Shown here: piece after piece, positions 27,199 through 35,791 of the stretch
How the letters are laid out: each line of letters opens with the position of its first letter
How positions within the stretch are numbered: position 1 is the first letter of the stretch
Assembly (NCBI GenBank): GCA_963718405.1
Contig: CAVQYZ010000005.1
Location: forward strand, 186,001 to 250,000
Reading direction: 5' to 3'
DNA from: Bog-756 sp963718405
GTDB taxonomy: Bacteria; Actinomycetota; Acidimicrobiia; Acidimicrobiales; RAAP-2
DNA length: 64,000 bases
Notes under the pieces: generated by a model
Told to the model about the DNA's origin: nothing
Seen by the model: only the letters and a program-made list of their open reading frames with translations
Database searches by the model: none
Made by a program: the position numbers and the translations under genes

Positions 27199-28176
27199 TC
27201 ATGGTGCCTCCAGCAGACCGAGATCCCTCAGGCTGTCCGCGGTCTCGGTGATGGTGGTCTCAGCTGGACGGGGACGCCAACCGAGCTCCTGCTTGGCCCG
27301 TTCGTTGTGGATCGTCAGTGGCGACGGGTCCTCGCCGGGTACCTCCTCGGTGGTGATTCGCTCGCCGGCGGGACCGAGATGGTTGCGGAGGATCTCTGCC
27401 ACCGATACCCAAGTCAGGGTGGGGCCGTCCGCCAAGAGCAGGAAGCGCTTCCCAGCAGCGGCAGGAGTGGCCATCGCCGTGATGTGGGCGTCGGCCACGT
27501 CACGAACATCGACGATACCGAAGCGCTGGCGTGGCAGTGCCGGCACCGTGCCCTCGATGATCGCCTTGAACAGGTTCAGCGTCGACCGCAGTGTTGGCAC
27601 CAACGACGGCCCTGCAATAAAGGTCGGATTCAGCACCACCAGCTGGGTGTCGCCCCCTTCGGCACTGACGAAGTCCCAGGCCGCACGCTCGGCGACGGCC
27701 TTGGAGCGCGGGTAGGGTGCCAGACCTGGCGTTTCGGGATCGGTCCAGTCCGCTTCCGTGAACTCGCGGACCGGCTTGGGCGAGTAGCCCACCGCCGCGA
27801 ACGAGGAAGTCAGCACGACCCTGCGTGCACCGACATCCCGGGCTGCCTTCAGCACACGCAATGTGCCCTCGCGAGCGGGGACGATCAGCTCGTCCGGGTC
27901 CTTCGGCTGAGTCGATGGGATCGGCGATGCCACATGGTGGACTTCCTCCACTCCCTCGAGGGCGGCTGACCAGCCCACGTCAGACGTCAGATCGGCTGCC
28001 ACCACCTCGAGGTCGGCATCGTTCTCACCTCCACGATCCACGGCCTGGCGCACATCGGCCTCGGCGTCCGATGAGCGCACGGTGGTGCGCACCTCACGTC
28101 CGTCACGCAGCAGTGTCGCGATCAATTGCGTGGCCAGATATCCGGACCCTCCCGTCACCAGCACCTTGGAACTCAT
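27199..28176 (-). CDS. Extended SDR, dihydroflavonol-reductase/aldehyde-reductase-like
   Basis: 325 residues. KVLVTGGSGYLATQLIATLL is the NADP-binding TGxxGxxG (here TGGSGYLA, last Gly replaced by Ala). LTSSFAAVGY gives the catalytic Ser, and YPRSKAVAE the Tyr-x-x-x-Lys. It probably reduces carbonyl compounds with NADPH. Its ATG overlaps the stop of the upstream MerR gene (ATGA), so the two form one operon; this placement suggests induction by an electrophile or aldehyde sensed by MerR. Confidence 0.9.
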   Translation of the reverse strand: MSSKVLVTGGSGYLATQLIATLLRDGREVRTTVRSSDAEADVRQAVDRGGENDADLEVVAADLTSDVGWSAALEGVEEVHHVASPIPSTQPKDPDELIVPAREGTLRVLKAARDVGARRVVLTSSFAAVGYSPKPVREFTEADWTDPETPGLAPYPRSKAVAERAAWDFVSAEGGDTQLVVLNPTFIAGPSLVPTLRSTLNLFKAIIEGTVPALPRQRFGIVDVRDVADAHITAMATPAAAGKRFLLLADGPTLTWVSVAEILRNHLGPAGERITTEEVPGEDPSPLTIHNERAKQELGWRPRPAETTITETADSLRDLGLLEAP

Positions 28177-28616
28177 CGGAGCACCACCTTTTCCAGTCGT
28201 GGGAGCATGGTCTCGACTTTCAAGAACGCCTCGGCTTCGGCACCGGTATCCGAACGGTCGCGGGCGTCCCAGAGCGCCGCCTTCGCCCGTAGATAGTCCA
28301 GGTGGACGTGCAGCGTCTCGATCTCGGCCTTGACCCGATCGGCATGCCGCAATAGCAGGTCACGCTGCTCACCCGCTTTGGCGTGCCCAAGGGCCCGGTT
28401 GGCCTGGTAGGTCCGCATCTCCTCGATCCCCACACCCATCGAGCGCAGGCAAGCCAGCGCCTGCAAGGCGTCGACTTCCTCTTCGCGGTAACGACGGTGT
28501 CCGCTTTTCGGATCACGGGCGATGGGGCCGATCAGCCCGATGTCCTCGTAGTAGCGCAGTGTCGGTTCACTCAGCCCACTGCGCCGGGACACATCTTGGA
28601 TGGTGAGAGCTGTCAT
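28173..28616 (-). CDS. MerR-family regulator of the adjacent SDR
   Basis: 147 residues: LTIQDVSRRSGLSEPTLRYY plus EDIGLIGPIARDPKSGHRRY is the MerR winged HTH, followed by the ALQALACLRSMGVGIEEMRTY helix and a coiled-coil dimerisation helix. No Cys cluster for metals, so an organic or electrophile-type effector is likely. The ATG at 28616 coincides with the predicted transcription start, so the mRNA is probably leaderless. Translationally coupled to the SDR gene. Confidence 0.9.
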   Translation of the reverse strand: MTALTIQDVSRRSGLSEPTLRYYEDIGLIGPIARDPKSGHRRYREEEVDALQALACLRSMGVGIEEMRTYQANRALGHAKAGEQRDLLLRHADRVKAEIETLHVHLDYLRAKAALWDARDRSDTGAEAEAFLKVETMLPRLEKVVLR

Positions 28617-28621
28617 ACCGG

Positions 28622-28653
28622 TAGCAAAACACACTTCAAGCGCTTGAAGTCAA
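28622..28653 (-). promoter_or_regulatory. MerR-type promoter with perfect 16-base operator
   Basis: Minus strand: TTGACT (28653-28648), then a 19-base spacer to TTTGCT (28628-28623) or 20 bases to TTGCTA. The perfect palindrome CTTCAAGCGCTTGAAG (28634-28649) sits between and partly over the -35. A stretched 19-20 base spacer holding a dyad is the hallmark of MerR-activated promoters. Confidence 0.75.
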
Positions 28654-28749
28654 GGCGCAGATCACTCGATCGGACAGGGGGTAGGGCTGACACATAAGGC
28701 ACTTGGCCTGGGCTTTTGCTCTCGCCGGACCCCTCAGCTCTATGCCCCG

Positions 28750-29805
28750 CTAAGAATGTGTTCCGGCACTCGGCGGTGTGCGCACCACCGTGCGACCGAT
28801 GGTCTCCCGACGCTCGAGCGCCTCCAGTGCCTCGGGAACTTCGGCGAACTCGATCGTCTTACCGATGACGGGGCGAATCGTTCCGGCCCGGGCCAGCTGC
28901 AACATCCGGTTCCAGATGTCGATACCTTGCGCGGTCGAGAGAAAGTTCATGCCAAACGGTCGGGCCGGTCGAGGCGAATCGACGTAGGCGAAGCAGATCC
29001 CCACCAGGTCAAAGTTCCCATAAATGCTGGGCTGGATCGGCAACGGGTGTTCCTCCGCCTCGATACCTGAGGCGAACCCGATGATCAGGTGGCGTCCGTT
29101 GAACGCCATGGCTCGAAACGTCTCTGTCGTCACCTCGCCGCCCACGGTGTCGAATGCCACGTCGACACCGCGTCCGTTGGTCACGTCATTGACGAAAGAG
29201 ACGAAGTCTCCGCTTCGGTAGTTCACCGCATAGTCCGCACCGAGGGATAGGCAGAACCCCACCTTCTCGTCGGTCCCCGCCGTACCAATCACCGTCGCAC
29301 CGGCCGCCTTGGCCAGCTGCACGGCGGCCGATCCGACTCCACCGGCCGCGGCATGAATGAGCACGACGTCACCCGGGGCCACACGCCCGCGGATCCGAAG
29401 CGCCAGGTCGCTCAGCTGATAGGGAAAGTACATCGCTACCCCATCGGCCGCGCTGAGCCATGCCGGCAGCTGTTGGAGCATGGCTCCGTCGAGCAGTGCC
29501 GCAGATGCGTAGGCGCCCTGCACCCCTACGGTCGTGCCCACTACCCGTTGGCCAAGCAACCCTTCGCAACCAGGGCCGGCAGCTTCGACCGTTCCTGCTG
29601 CCGCCATACCGATGACGAACGGTGGTTCGAATTTCAGTAGACCGTATCGGCCACGAATGGTGTCCGTGTCGTTGAAGTCAAGACAAAAGGCCTCCACCTT
29701 GATCCTGACCTGGTTGGCGGCAGGCTCGCTCACCTCCACCGTCTGTATAGCCAAGGATTCGGTCGGTGCGCCCAGCCGGGTCACCATCCAGGCCGTGGCT
29801 TCCAT
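28750..29805 (-). CDS. Quinone oxidoreductase-like zinc-independent MDR reductase
   Basis: 351 residues. The N-terminal GroES-like fold has FDLN-type DFNDTDTIRGRYG and FVIGMAAAGTVEAAG, and the NADPH Rossmann motif is VLIHAAAGGVGSAAVQLAKA, then GADYAVNYRSGDF and VAFDTVGGEVTTETF. No structural-zinc Cys cluster is seen, as in quinone oxidoreductases and enoyl reductases. It begins 2 bases after the P450 stop and is surely cotranscribed with it. It could act on a ketone or enone product of the P450 pathway. Confidence 0.9.
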   Translation of the reverse strand: MEATAWMVTRLGAPTESLAIQTVEVSEPAANQVRIKVEAFCLDFNDTDTIRGRYGLLKFEPPFVIGMAAAGTVEAAGPGCEGLLGQRVVGTTVGVQGAYASAALLDGAMLQQLPAWLSAADGVAMYFPYQLSDLALRIRGRVAPGDVVLIHAAAGGVGSAAVQLAKAAGATVIGTAGTDEKVGFCLSLGADYAVNYRSGDFVSFVNDVTNGRGVDVAFDTVGGEVTTETFRAMAFNGRHLIIGFASGIEAEEHPLPIQPSIYGNFDLVGICFAYVDSPRPARPFGMNFLSTAQGIDIWNRMLQLARAGTIRPVIGKTIEFAEVPEALEALERRETIGRTVVRTPPSAGTHS

Positions 29806-29807
29806 CG

Positions 29808-31052
29808 TCACCAGGACCCTCCGTAGTGGACCGGCAGGTGCTTGATCCCGTTGAGCCACGACGAGCGGAGTCGACTGGGCGGCCCGAGCAGGGTCACGTC
29901 GGTCAACTCATCGGCGATCACGTCGAACATCACCTTCAGCTCCAGTCGGGTCAAGTTGGCCCCTATGCAGAAGTGCGAGCCGCCTCCGCCAAAGGTGACA
30001 TGCGGATTGGGAGACCGGCCGATGTCGAAACGCCCAGGATCGTCGAAGACGTCCTCATCAAAGTTGGCTGAGGCGAAGTACAAGCCCACCCGCTCACCTT
30101 TGCGCACCAGTCTGTCTTCGACTTCGGTGTCCTCTGTGGCCGTGCGCTGGAGAACCACGGCGGGAGAGGCCCAGCGCAAGATTTCATCGATTGCCGTCGG
30201 GGGGCGCTCGGACCGCCACCGCTCCCACTGGTCCGGGTGTTGCAGGAAGGCCAACATGCCATGGGTGATGGCCTGGCGGGTCGTCTCGTTGCCGGCGACG
30301 GCGAGAATCATGAAGAAGAATCCGAACTCCTCACTGGACAGACGTTGGCCCTCCGCATCGGGCTGGACCAGTCGACTGGTGACGTCGCCCAGGTCATGTT
30401 CGGCCCGAGCCTCGGCGGCCGCATGGGCGTACATGAACATCTCCACGGTGCCCGAGAGGTCGGCCGTGGCATACTCCGGATCCTCGCTCCCCGCCATCTG
30501 GTCGCTCCAGTGGAAGAACTGCTGTTGATCGGCGGGAGGAATTCCCATGAGGTTGGCGATGGCCTGCAGGGGCAGGTGACGAGCTACGTCCAGAACGAAA
30601 TCGCCCGTGCCTTCACGCTTGGCCGCCCAAACGATCCGATGAGCTTGTTCTCGAAGTTCATCCTCCAGGCCGGCCAGGGCGCGCGGGGTGAAACATCGAT
30701 TTCCCACCCTGCGGACACGCGTGTGCCGGGGTGGGTCCATGCAGAGCAGCAGATTCTTGGTGGACTCGCCGGTTGGGTCGGAAGCATCCAGCCGGCGAAC
30801 GAATGCCGAGTTCACTTCGACCGACCACCCGAGACTTCTGGTTACCGCCGAGACGTCAGCGTGGCGGGTCAGCGCCCAAAACCCGGCATCGCCATAGGCC
30901 GCCACGGAATCCTGCGGGTTCCACCGGACCGGCTGGTTCTGACGCAGCCAGGCGAATTCGCCGAGAGGCAGATGGTCAGCCAGAAGGTCAGGATCGCTCA
31001 GATCGAGTTGATCGTCGACAGGCGTCACGGGCACGACAGCGCACCTCCTCAC
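29808..31052 (-). CDS. Cytochrome P450, CYP125/CYP142-like
   Basis: 414 residues. I-helix AVAGNETTRQAITHGMLAF with Asn-Glu-Thr-Thr; ExxR as EILRW; heme loop FGGGGSHFCIGANLTRLELK with the proximal Cys; C-terminal LRSSWLNGIKHLPVHY. The AGNETTR, SANFDEDVF and WLNGIKH segments match my memory of CYP125-type steroid side-chain hydroxylases, so oxidation of a sterol or branched lipid is plausible but unproven. No ferredoxin gene is adjacent. Divergent from a TetR gene with a 20-base palindrome between. Start is the ATG at 31052; the first six codons are uncertain. Confidence 0.9.
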   Translation of the reverse strand: MRRCAVVPVTPVDDQLDLSDPDLLADHLPLGEFAWLRQNQPVRWNPQDSVAAYGDAGFWALTRHADVSAVTRSLGWSVEVNSAFVRRLDASDPTGESTKNLLLCMDPPRHTRVRRVGNRCFTPRALAGLEDELREQAHRIVWAAKREGTGDFVLDVARHLPLQAIANLMGIPPADQQQFFHWSDQMAGSEDPEYATADLSGTVEMFMYAHAAAEARAEHDLGDVTSRLVQPDAEGQRLSSEEFGFFFMILAVAGNETTRQAITHGMLAFLQHPDQWERWRSERPPTAIDEILRWASPAVVLQRTATEDTEVEDRLVRKGERVGLYFASANFDEDVFDDPGRFDIGRSPNPHVTFGGGGSHFCIGANLTRLELKVMFDVIADELTDVTLLGPPSRLRSSWLNGIKHLPVHYGGSW

Positions 31053-31084
31053 TCGGCACCACGGAGTGCGACCGACCGTAGGCT

Positions 31085-31104
31085 TTGATACTGGCCAGTG
31101 TCAA
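31085..31104. promoter_or_regulatory. 20-base operator between P450 operon and TetR gene
   Basis: TTGATACTGGCCAGTGTCAA is palindromic except for one mismatched pair. Read on the minus strand it begins TTGACA, with TACGGT 18 bases further (a weak -10), so it also carries the -35 of the P450 operon. A TetR dimer here would block that promoter. Confidence 0.65.
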
Positions 31105-31119
31105 CTAGGCTGGTCTCTG

Positions 31120-31782
31120 ATGGAGTACCAGGTCACGATGCCCTTCAGGGGGGTGAGTGCCGACGACCGGCGGATCGAGCGGCGGAACCGACTGGTGGCA
31201 GCCGCCTTCGACATCGCGGGTTCCGAAGGAGCGGGGGCCTTGGGCGTTGGGCGCGTGTGCCTGGCCGCAGGGCTGACCAAGCGATACTTCTACGAGAACT
31301 TCGCGTCACTCCCAGAGCTCCAGAGCGCAGTTGTTGATTACACCATTGCGCTGATGTCCGAACGAGTCGATCCCTTCCGGCCCAATGAGCCCGGCGGACC
31401 GCCACAAGCATGGCTCGATGCCTTCGTGGGCGCCTTGGTGGACGACCAACGCATTGCTCGGGTGTTGCTCACGGAGACCCACGGCGGAACGCTCAGTCCG
31501 TTCCGGCATCAGATCATCGATGTGGCCATCGCCGGGATGGCACCGCCCGGTTCTGATCCGCGCTCAGACCTTCATGCCCGCCTGGTGGCCTATGCGCAGA
31601 TAGGTGTCTTGAGCGAGCTCTGCCTGGCATGGCACAAAGGGCAGTTGCCGATGGAGCGGTCGACGTTGGTCACCGTGCTGACTGACCTGTTTGCCAGAAT
31701 TGAAAGCGGCGGGCCGCTCATCGGACCTCGCCCGGCAGGCACCGATGGGATTGGCGCCCACGGATCCGATGACGCCCGATGA
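31120..31782 (+). CDS. TetR-family regulator divergent from the P450 operon
   Basis: 220 residues from the ATG at 31120 (another ATG at 31138). HTH: IERRNRLVAAAFDIAGSEGA followed by VCLAAGLTKRYFYENFASLPELQ. The ligand domain is ordinary TetR_C with ARVLLTETHGG. Position and operator point to control of the P450-MDR operon and of itself. Confidence 0.85.
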   Translation: MEYQVTMPFRGVSADDRRIERRNRLVAAAFDIAGSEGAGALGVGRVCLAAGLTKRYFYENFASLPELQSAVVDYTIALMSERVDPFRPNEPGGPPQAWLDAFVGALVDDQRIARVLLTETHGGTLSPFRHQIIDVAIAGMAPPGSDPRSDLHARLVAYAQIGVLSELCLAWHKGQLPMERSTLVTVLTDLFARIESGGPLIGPRPAGTDGIGAHGSDDAR

Positions 31783-31896
31783 CCGATTCTCGCCCTCTGC
31801 CCGGCAGTTGGCTCCAGCCCGCTGGCCGCAGTTGCTTCAGGCAGATCACATGAAACGGTCATGCACGCATTCGAGGAAGCTCTTCGGTGGCAGCTG

Positions 31897-32686
31897 TCAA
31901 CTCGAGGATCCCGTTGAACCGGCTGTCCATGAAAAGTGGGGCGACCGTCTTTCCACATAGGCAGCGATGCCTTCCGAGGAATCCGGCCCAAGGTCCATCT
32001 CTGCGAACCACTTTTCCGAAATCTTCGGATCAACGGGGCCAGTCAACGCGGCATTGATGATCTCCTTGCTGGCCATCTGGGTGAGCAGAGATCGTTGGTG
32101 GGCCAAGAGGTCGATCAGCACACTGACTCGATGAGCGAGGTCAGGGGTATCTACCAGCTCGTCAATCGAGTCCGATGCGCAGGGCCCGGTCACAGTCAAT
32201 GAGTTCGGCGCTGTAGAGGAGGTGCTTTGTCGCAGATGGTCCAATGATGCGCACAACTCGTTCAGTGGCCCCTACCGGGTACACCAAGCCAAGGCGAGCT
32301 GGAGTGATGCCAAACCTTGCCGTGGTGTCGGCGATGCGAAGATCGCAGGCAGCAGCGATCTCGGTCCCTCCCCCGACACAGGAGCCCGTGATGACGGCGA
32401 TGGTCGGTTTGGGGAAGGTGGCGAGGGCACGGTCGGCAGCCTCGTTTGTAGCCCTGTAGTCGCCAGGGTCGACGTCGGCCAGACCTGCAATGTCAGCTCC
32501 GGCGCAGAAGTGGCCTCCTGTGCCCCGGATGACAAGGAGTCGAACAGTGGGATCCTCGGCTAGGCGTGCACAGGCATCACCGATGGCCCGCCACATGTCA
32601 TAGGTGACAGCGTTGCGCTTTTCGGGCCGGTTAAGGGTGAGGGTGGCCACGCCGGCCTCGACCTGCAATAGAACCATTTCGTCCAT
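31897..32686 (-). pseudogene. Enoyl-CoA hydratase/isomerase, one-base insertion
   Basis: The first frame gives ATLTLNRPEKRNAVTYDMWR, the oxyanion-hole HFCAGADIAGL and GSCVGGGTEIAAACDLRIAD, then DRALRIGLD-stop at 32162. The second frame continues IDELVDTPDLAHRVSVLIDL to RRSPHFSW. Removing one G near 32167 (CTC-G-ATT-GAC) gives IGLIDELVD, the normal crotonase sequence, and a 262-residue protein. The hydratase would act on enoyl-CoA in beta-oxidation and could serve the P450/MDR pathway. Either decayed or a sequencing error. Confidence 0.85.
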
Positions 32687-32777
32687 TGACTGAACTTAAG
32701 CGAGGATGGACCGGGCGTGTTCCGCCCAGCAAGAACTTCGGGTTCGTCACCCGAAGGTCAACCGAACCCCAACGAGC

Positions 32778-33386
32778 TCAACTGATCTGCTGGAGAGCAG
32801 AGGAGGTAATCGTTCTGGCGGTCTTCTCGGCGCTGTCGATGGCGTCTTCGACACTGAGACCGCAAAGATCGGTGAGACAAAACAGCGCTTCCGCGCTCAC
32901 TACCACGGCGAGATCGAGCCGCAGCTGAGCGAGAAGCTCGGGATCGGCCGCCTCGAAGAGCTCGAAAAAGGGAGCCAGGGCACATTCGATCAGCCCAAAT
33001 CGGATCCCTGGTCGGGCTTTACCAGAAAGTTCTGGCTGAACGATGGTCGCCGAGATCATCGACCGGACCACTGCTTGGCGTTCAGCGACTCCCTGGAGGA
33101 GGAAGCGGGTGGCGAAGGCCACTCGCTCGACGGGATCGTTTGACGTTTCTACCGGCGCGAGGGCCTCAGCTGGGGAAGGCCAGTCTTCGGCGAGCGCATT
33201 GGCCAGTAGAGAAGTCAGGTCGGGAAAATATCGATAGGCGGTAGCTTCGGACACCATCGCCGCCTTTGCCACCCCGGGCATGGTCACCGGCTGGCGCAGC
33301 CGTATCAGTTCGATGCACGCCTCGACGATGGCCCGCCGGGTACGCGCCTTCTGATTGCTTCGTCCTCTGCTCTCAGCGATGGCCAC
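32778..33386 (-). CDS. TetR-family regulator divergent from the cupin gene
   Basis: 202 residues from a GTG with GGAGG 6 bases upstream. HTH: QKARTRRAIVEACIELIRLR plus VAKAAMVSEATAYRYFPDLTSLLANAL. Two related inverted repeats in the 111-base interval to the cupin gene are likely binding sites. The ligand is unknown. Confidence 0.9.
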   Translation of the reverse strand: MAIAESRGRSNQKARTRRAIVEACIELIRLRQPVTMPGVAKAAMVSEATAYRYFPDLTSLLANALAEDWPSPAEALAPVETSNDPVERVAFATRFLLQGVAERQAVVRSMISATIVQPELSGKARPGIRFGLIECALAPFFELFEAADPELLAQLRLDLAVVVSAEALFCLTDLCGLSVEDAIDSAEKTARTITSSALQQIS

Positions 33387-33409
33387 CGCAATCCTCCAAT
33401 GATGGCAAG

Positions 33410-33480
33410 CTCTCTTAATGAGAGTTTACTTGCATAACGGTGCCAGGCGAGTTACCTTGTCGATGAGAGTCAGCTCTCAT
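33410..33480 (+). promoter_or_regulatory. Cupin-gene promoter flanked by two TetR-type operators
   Basis: Operator 1: CTCTCTTAATGAGAG (33410-33424). Operator 2: ATGAGAG-TCAG-CTCTCAT (33463-33480). Both contain the half-site TGAGAG. Between them are TTGCAT (33430-33435), a 17-base spacer and TACCTT (33453-33458), placing the transcription start inside operator 2. The geometry suits repression by the divergent TetR. Confidence 0.65.
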
Positions 33481-33497
33481 GAATAGGAGGTAGGGCC

Positions 33498-33956
33498 GTG
33501 GACGTAGCGATCATCGGTCCCGAGGGTGGGGACGCCATTCAGCTGGGTCCGATCCTGATGCGGATCCTGGAGGACGGCAGCACGACCGGCCACCGCTTGG
33601 GGGTGGGCGAGATCACCCTCCCCCCCCATACCGACGGGCCGCCCCAACACCGTCACGCCCGTCACGACGAGGGCTTCTACGTCGTGTCCGGCACCGCCAG
33701 CTTCACCGTGGGAGACACGACCTATGACGCACCGGCGGGCACGTTGGTCATGGTCCCGCCTGGCGCTCCGCACACCTTCGCCAACCCTGGCGATGAGCCC
33801 GCGGTACTGCTCAATACGTTTACGCCAGACCTCTACGTTCAGTACTTCACGGACCTCCGCGACATGATCGCCGCCGGTCGGTCCTTCACGCCCGAAGCGA
33901 CTGTCGAGGTGATGGCCCGTTACGCCACGGTCCCCGCCACCGAGTACGCCGACTGA
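33498..33956 (+). CDS. Cupin-domain protein
   Basis: 152 residues. Cupin motif 1 is HRHARHDEGFYVVSGTASF (two His, one Glu for metal), and motif 2 is PAGTLVMVPPGAPHTFANPG with the third His. GTG start 7 bases after GGAGG. A hydrolase gene follows 75 bases later on the same strand and may be cotranscribed. Could be a small oxygenase, isomerase or binding protein; the reaction is unknown. Confidence 0.9.
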   Translation: MDVAIIGPEGGDAIQLGPILMRILEDGSTTGHRLGVGEITLPPHTDGPPQHRHARHDEGFYVVSGTASFTVGDTTYDAPAGTLVMVPPGAPHTFANPGDEPAVLLNTFTPDLYVQYFTDLRDMIAAGRSFTPEATVEVMARYATVPATEYAD

Positions 33957-34031
33957 CAGCCGAACACCCCGTGGGCCAGAACCTCAGGGCAGCGAGGCGT
34001 CACCGAAGGACGGGACACAAGGAGCACAAAC

Positions 34032-34820
34032 ATGACAAACACTGCGATATCGACCACCAGGACCATCAATGTCGCGGGCATCGGCCCGGTTGAGCTGACC
34101 GTAGATGAGCGAGGCGACGGACGTCCCTATCTGGTGCTGCACGGCGGCGCCGGTCCGCAGTCCGTCGCCCAGTTCGCCCAGCTGCTCGCCGAAAAAGGCC
34201 ACAAGCGGGTACTCACGCCCATTCATCCCGGCTTCGGCGGCACACCCCGGCCGGAGGAGTTGGACAGCGTGGCCAAGCTTGCCGCCCTCTACGCCAGCTT
34301 GCTGGAGCACCTCGGGCTGGATGATGTAACTGTCGTCGGGAACTCCGTTGGCGGCTGGATCGCCGCCGAGATGGCCCTACTGGGAACGGGGCGCATCGGC
34401 GGCATCGTGCTCCTCGATGCGGTGGGCATCGAGGTGGAAGACCACCCGGTCGCCGACGTCTCCGGGATGTCCGTGCCCGAGATCCAGACACTCTCGTTCC
34501 ACGACCCGACGCCGTTCCGTGTCGACCCCACCACCATCCCCGACGCCCAGAAAGCACTAATGGCGGCCAACGGCACCGCCTTGGCGATCTATGCCGGCTC
34601 TCCGGCAATGGCTGACCCGACGCTGCTCAGGCGCCTCAGCGGCATCGCTCTCCCGACCCTGGTGTTTTGGGGCGAGAGCGATCAGATCGTCCCGCCCGCT
34701 TACGGCCAGGCCTATGCCGCTGCCATCCCCGGAGCGCGGTTCGAGGTGCTGCAGGCCACCGGGCACATGCCCCAGATGGAGACTCCCGATCTGGTTCTCG
34801 CGGCATTGGCCGTGGAGTAA
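34032..34820 (+). CDS. Alpha/beta hydrolase
   Basis: 262 residues: oxyanion strand LVLHGGAGPQS, nucleophile elbow VGNSVGGW (Ser), acid FWGESDQIVPP (Asp) and ATGHMPQMETP (catalytic His). An intact triad. Follows the cupin gene under the same probable TetR-controlled promoter, so it may belong to one small catabolic unit. Substrate unknown; C-C or ester hydrolase relatives exist. Confidence 0.9.
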   Translation: MTNTAISTTRTINVAGIGPVELTVDERGDGRPYLVLHGGAGPQSVAQFAQLLAEKGHKRVLTPIHPGFGGTPRPEELDSVAKLAALYASLLEHLGLDDVTVVGNSVGGWIAAEMALLGTGRIGGIVLLDAVGIEVEDHPVADVSGMSVPEIQTLSFHDPTPFRVDPTTIPDAQKALMAANGTALAIYAGSPAMADPTLLRRLSGIALPTLVFWGESDQIVPPAYGQAYAAAIPGARFEVLQATGHMPQMETPDLVLAALAVE

Positions 34821-34896
34821 CGCGCTGAGGCCCGGCAGCGTCGCCGTGGCGCTGCCCTGTATGTTGCCGCCGGAGTGAACTATGAGCCCCAACGGA

Positions 34897-35741
34897 TCAG
34901 ATGCGCTGGCGCTGTTCACTGTCCTCCCGGAAGCGGGCGACCCAGTCCCTGGAGCGTTCGTCAGCCTGGCGCCTCATGGGCTTATTCCTTCGGGAGCGGG
35001 CGGGTCGATCCCGAGCGCATCGAGCACACGGCCGATTGTGGCGGCCCGGGAGACCGTGAACTCGTCGTAGAAGACCCGGATCGGTTCCCGACCCGTGGCG
35101 TGGAACCAATCCTCCCAGTTGGCATCCCACCGGTGCAGCTCGTTGAGCAGATACTCGATGGCCTGGTAGTCGTACTCGACGCCGGGTGGTTCGTCGGCTT
35201 CGACCGGCTCTGATCCGATTCAGATTCGGTGCGCCACTGCTGGGTTTGAATGGCCTTCCAGAGAGAGACGGCCTGCGCCACCTTGTCACGCCGCCTCATG
35301 AAGATGATCTTCAGTCCGGGAAAGACGGCCTCGAGCCTCTCGTTGAACGACAGACCGCTCAGACCAGGCAGCTCCGCCATTCTCAGCTTGAAGTCGTCGA
35401 GGTAGTTCCACATCATTTTGGCGCCGAAGACACCGTTGAGCGTGGTGCCCCGTTGGAGCACGTAGCGGAACCAGTGTTCGAATTCGCCTGGCTGCTCCGG
35501 GTGTCCCGGCACCGTCGGCGGCAGTCGCTCGGCGATGTCCTGCACCGACGGATCCTCGAAGTACTGCCGCGGTTGGCGGGGCAGGCCGGTCTCGCGCAGC
35601 CTCTCGAAGTACTCGTCCGGCACTCCGGCCACATCGGTCGCCCTCAGGAGCTCGCACAGCAGGGTGCTCCCGCTGCGCTGCGTGGCAGCAGACCAGGTAG
35701 GAGATGCCCTCAACGCGCCAGCGCTCGTTCCCCATCTCCAT
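34897..35741 (-). pseudogene. Stf0-type sulfotransferase with three frameshifts
   Basis: The N-terminus MEMGNERWRVEGISYLVC breaks near 35690 and resumes as ATQRSGSTLLCELLRATDVA (the PAPS-binding TQRSGST loop), then GVPDEYFERLRETGLPRQPR and FNERLEAVFPGLKIIFMRRR. A second break near 35215 leads to EADEPPGVEYDYQAIEYLLN, then VFYDEFTVSRAATIGRVLDA. A third near 34980 leads to PMRRQADERSRDWVARFRED. Intact relatives transfer sulfate from PAPS to trehalose or other sugars. Three breaks in one gene make true decay more likely than error. Divergent from a sulfatase, 50 bases apart. Confidence 0.85.
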
Positions 35742-35791
35742 ATCCTATCTTTCCGAGCGAAGACAGTCGAGATTGCTACCATCGCGACGAA

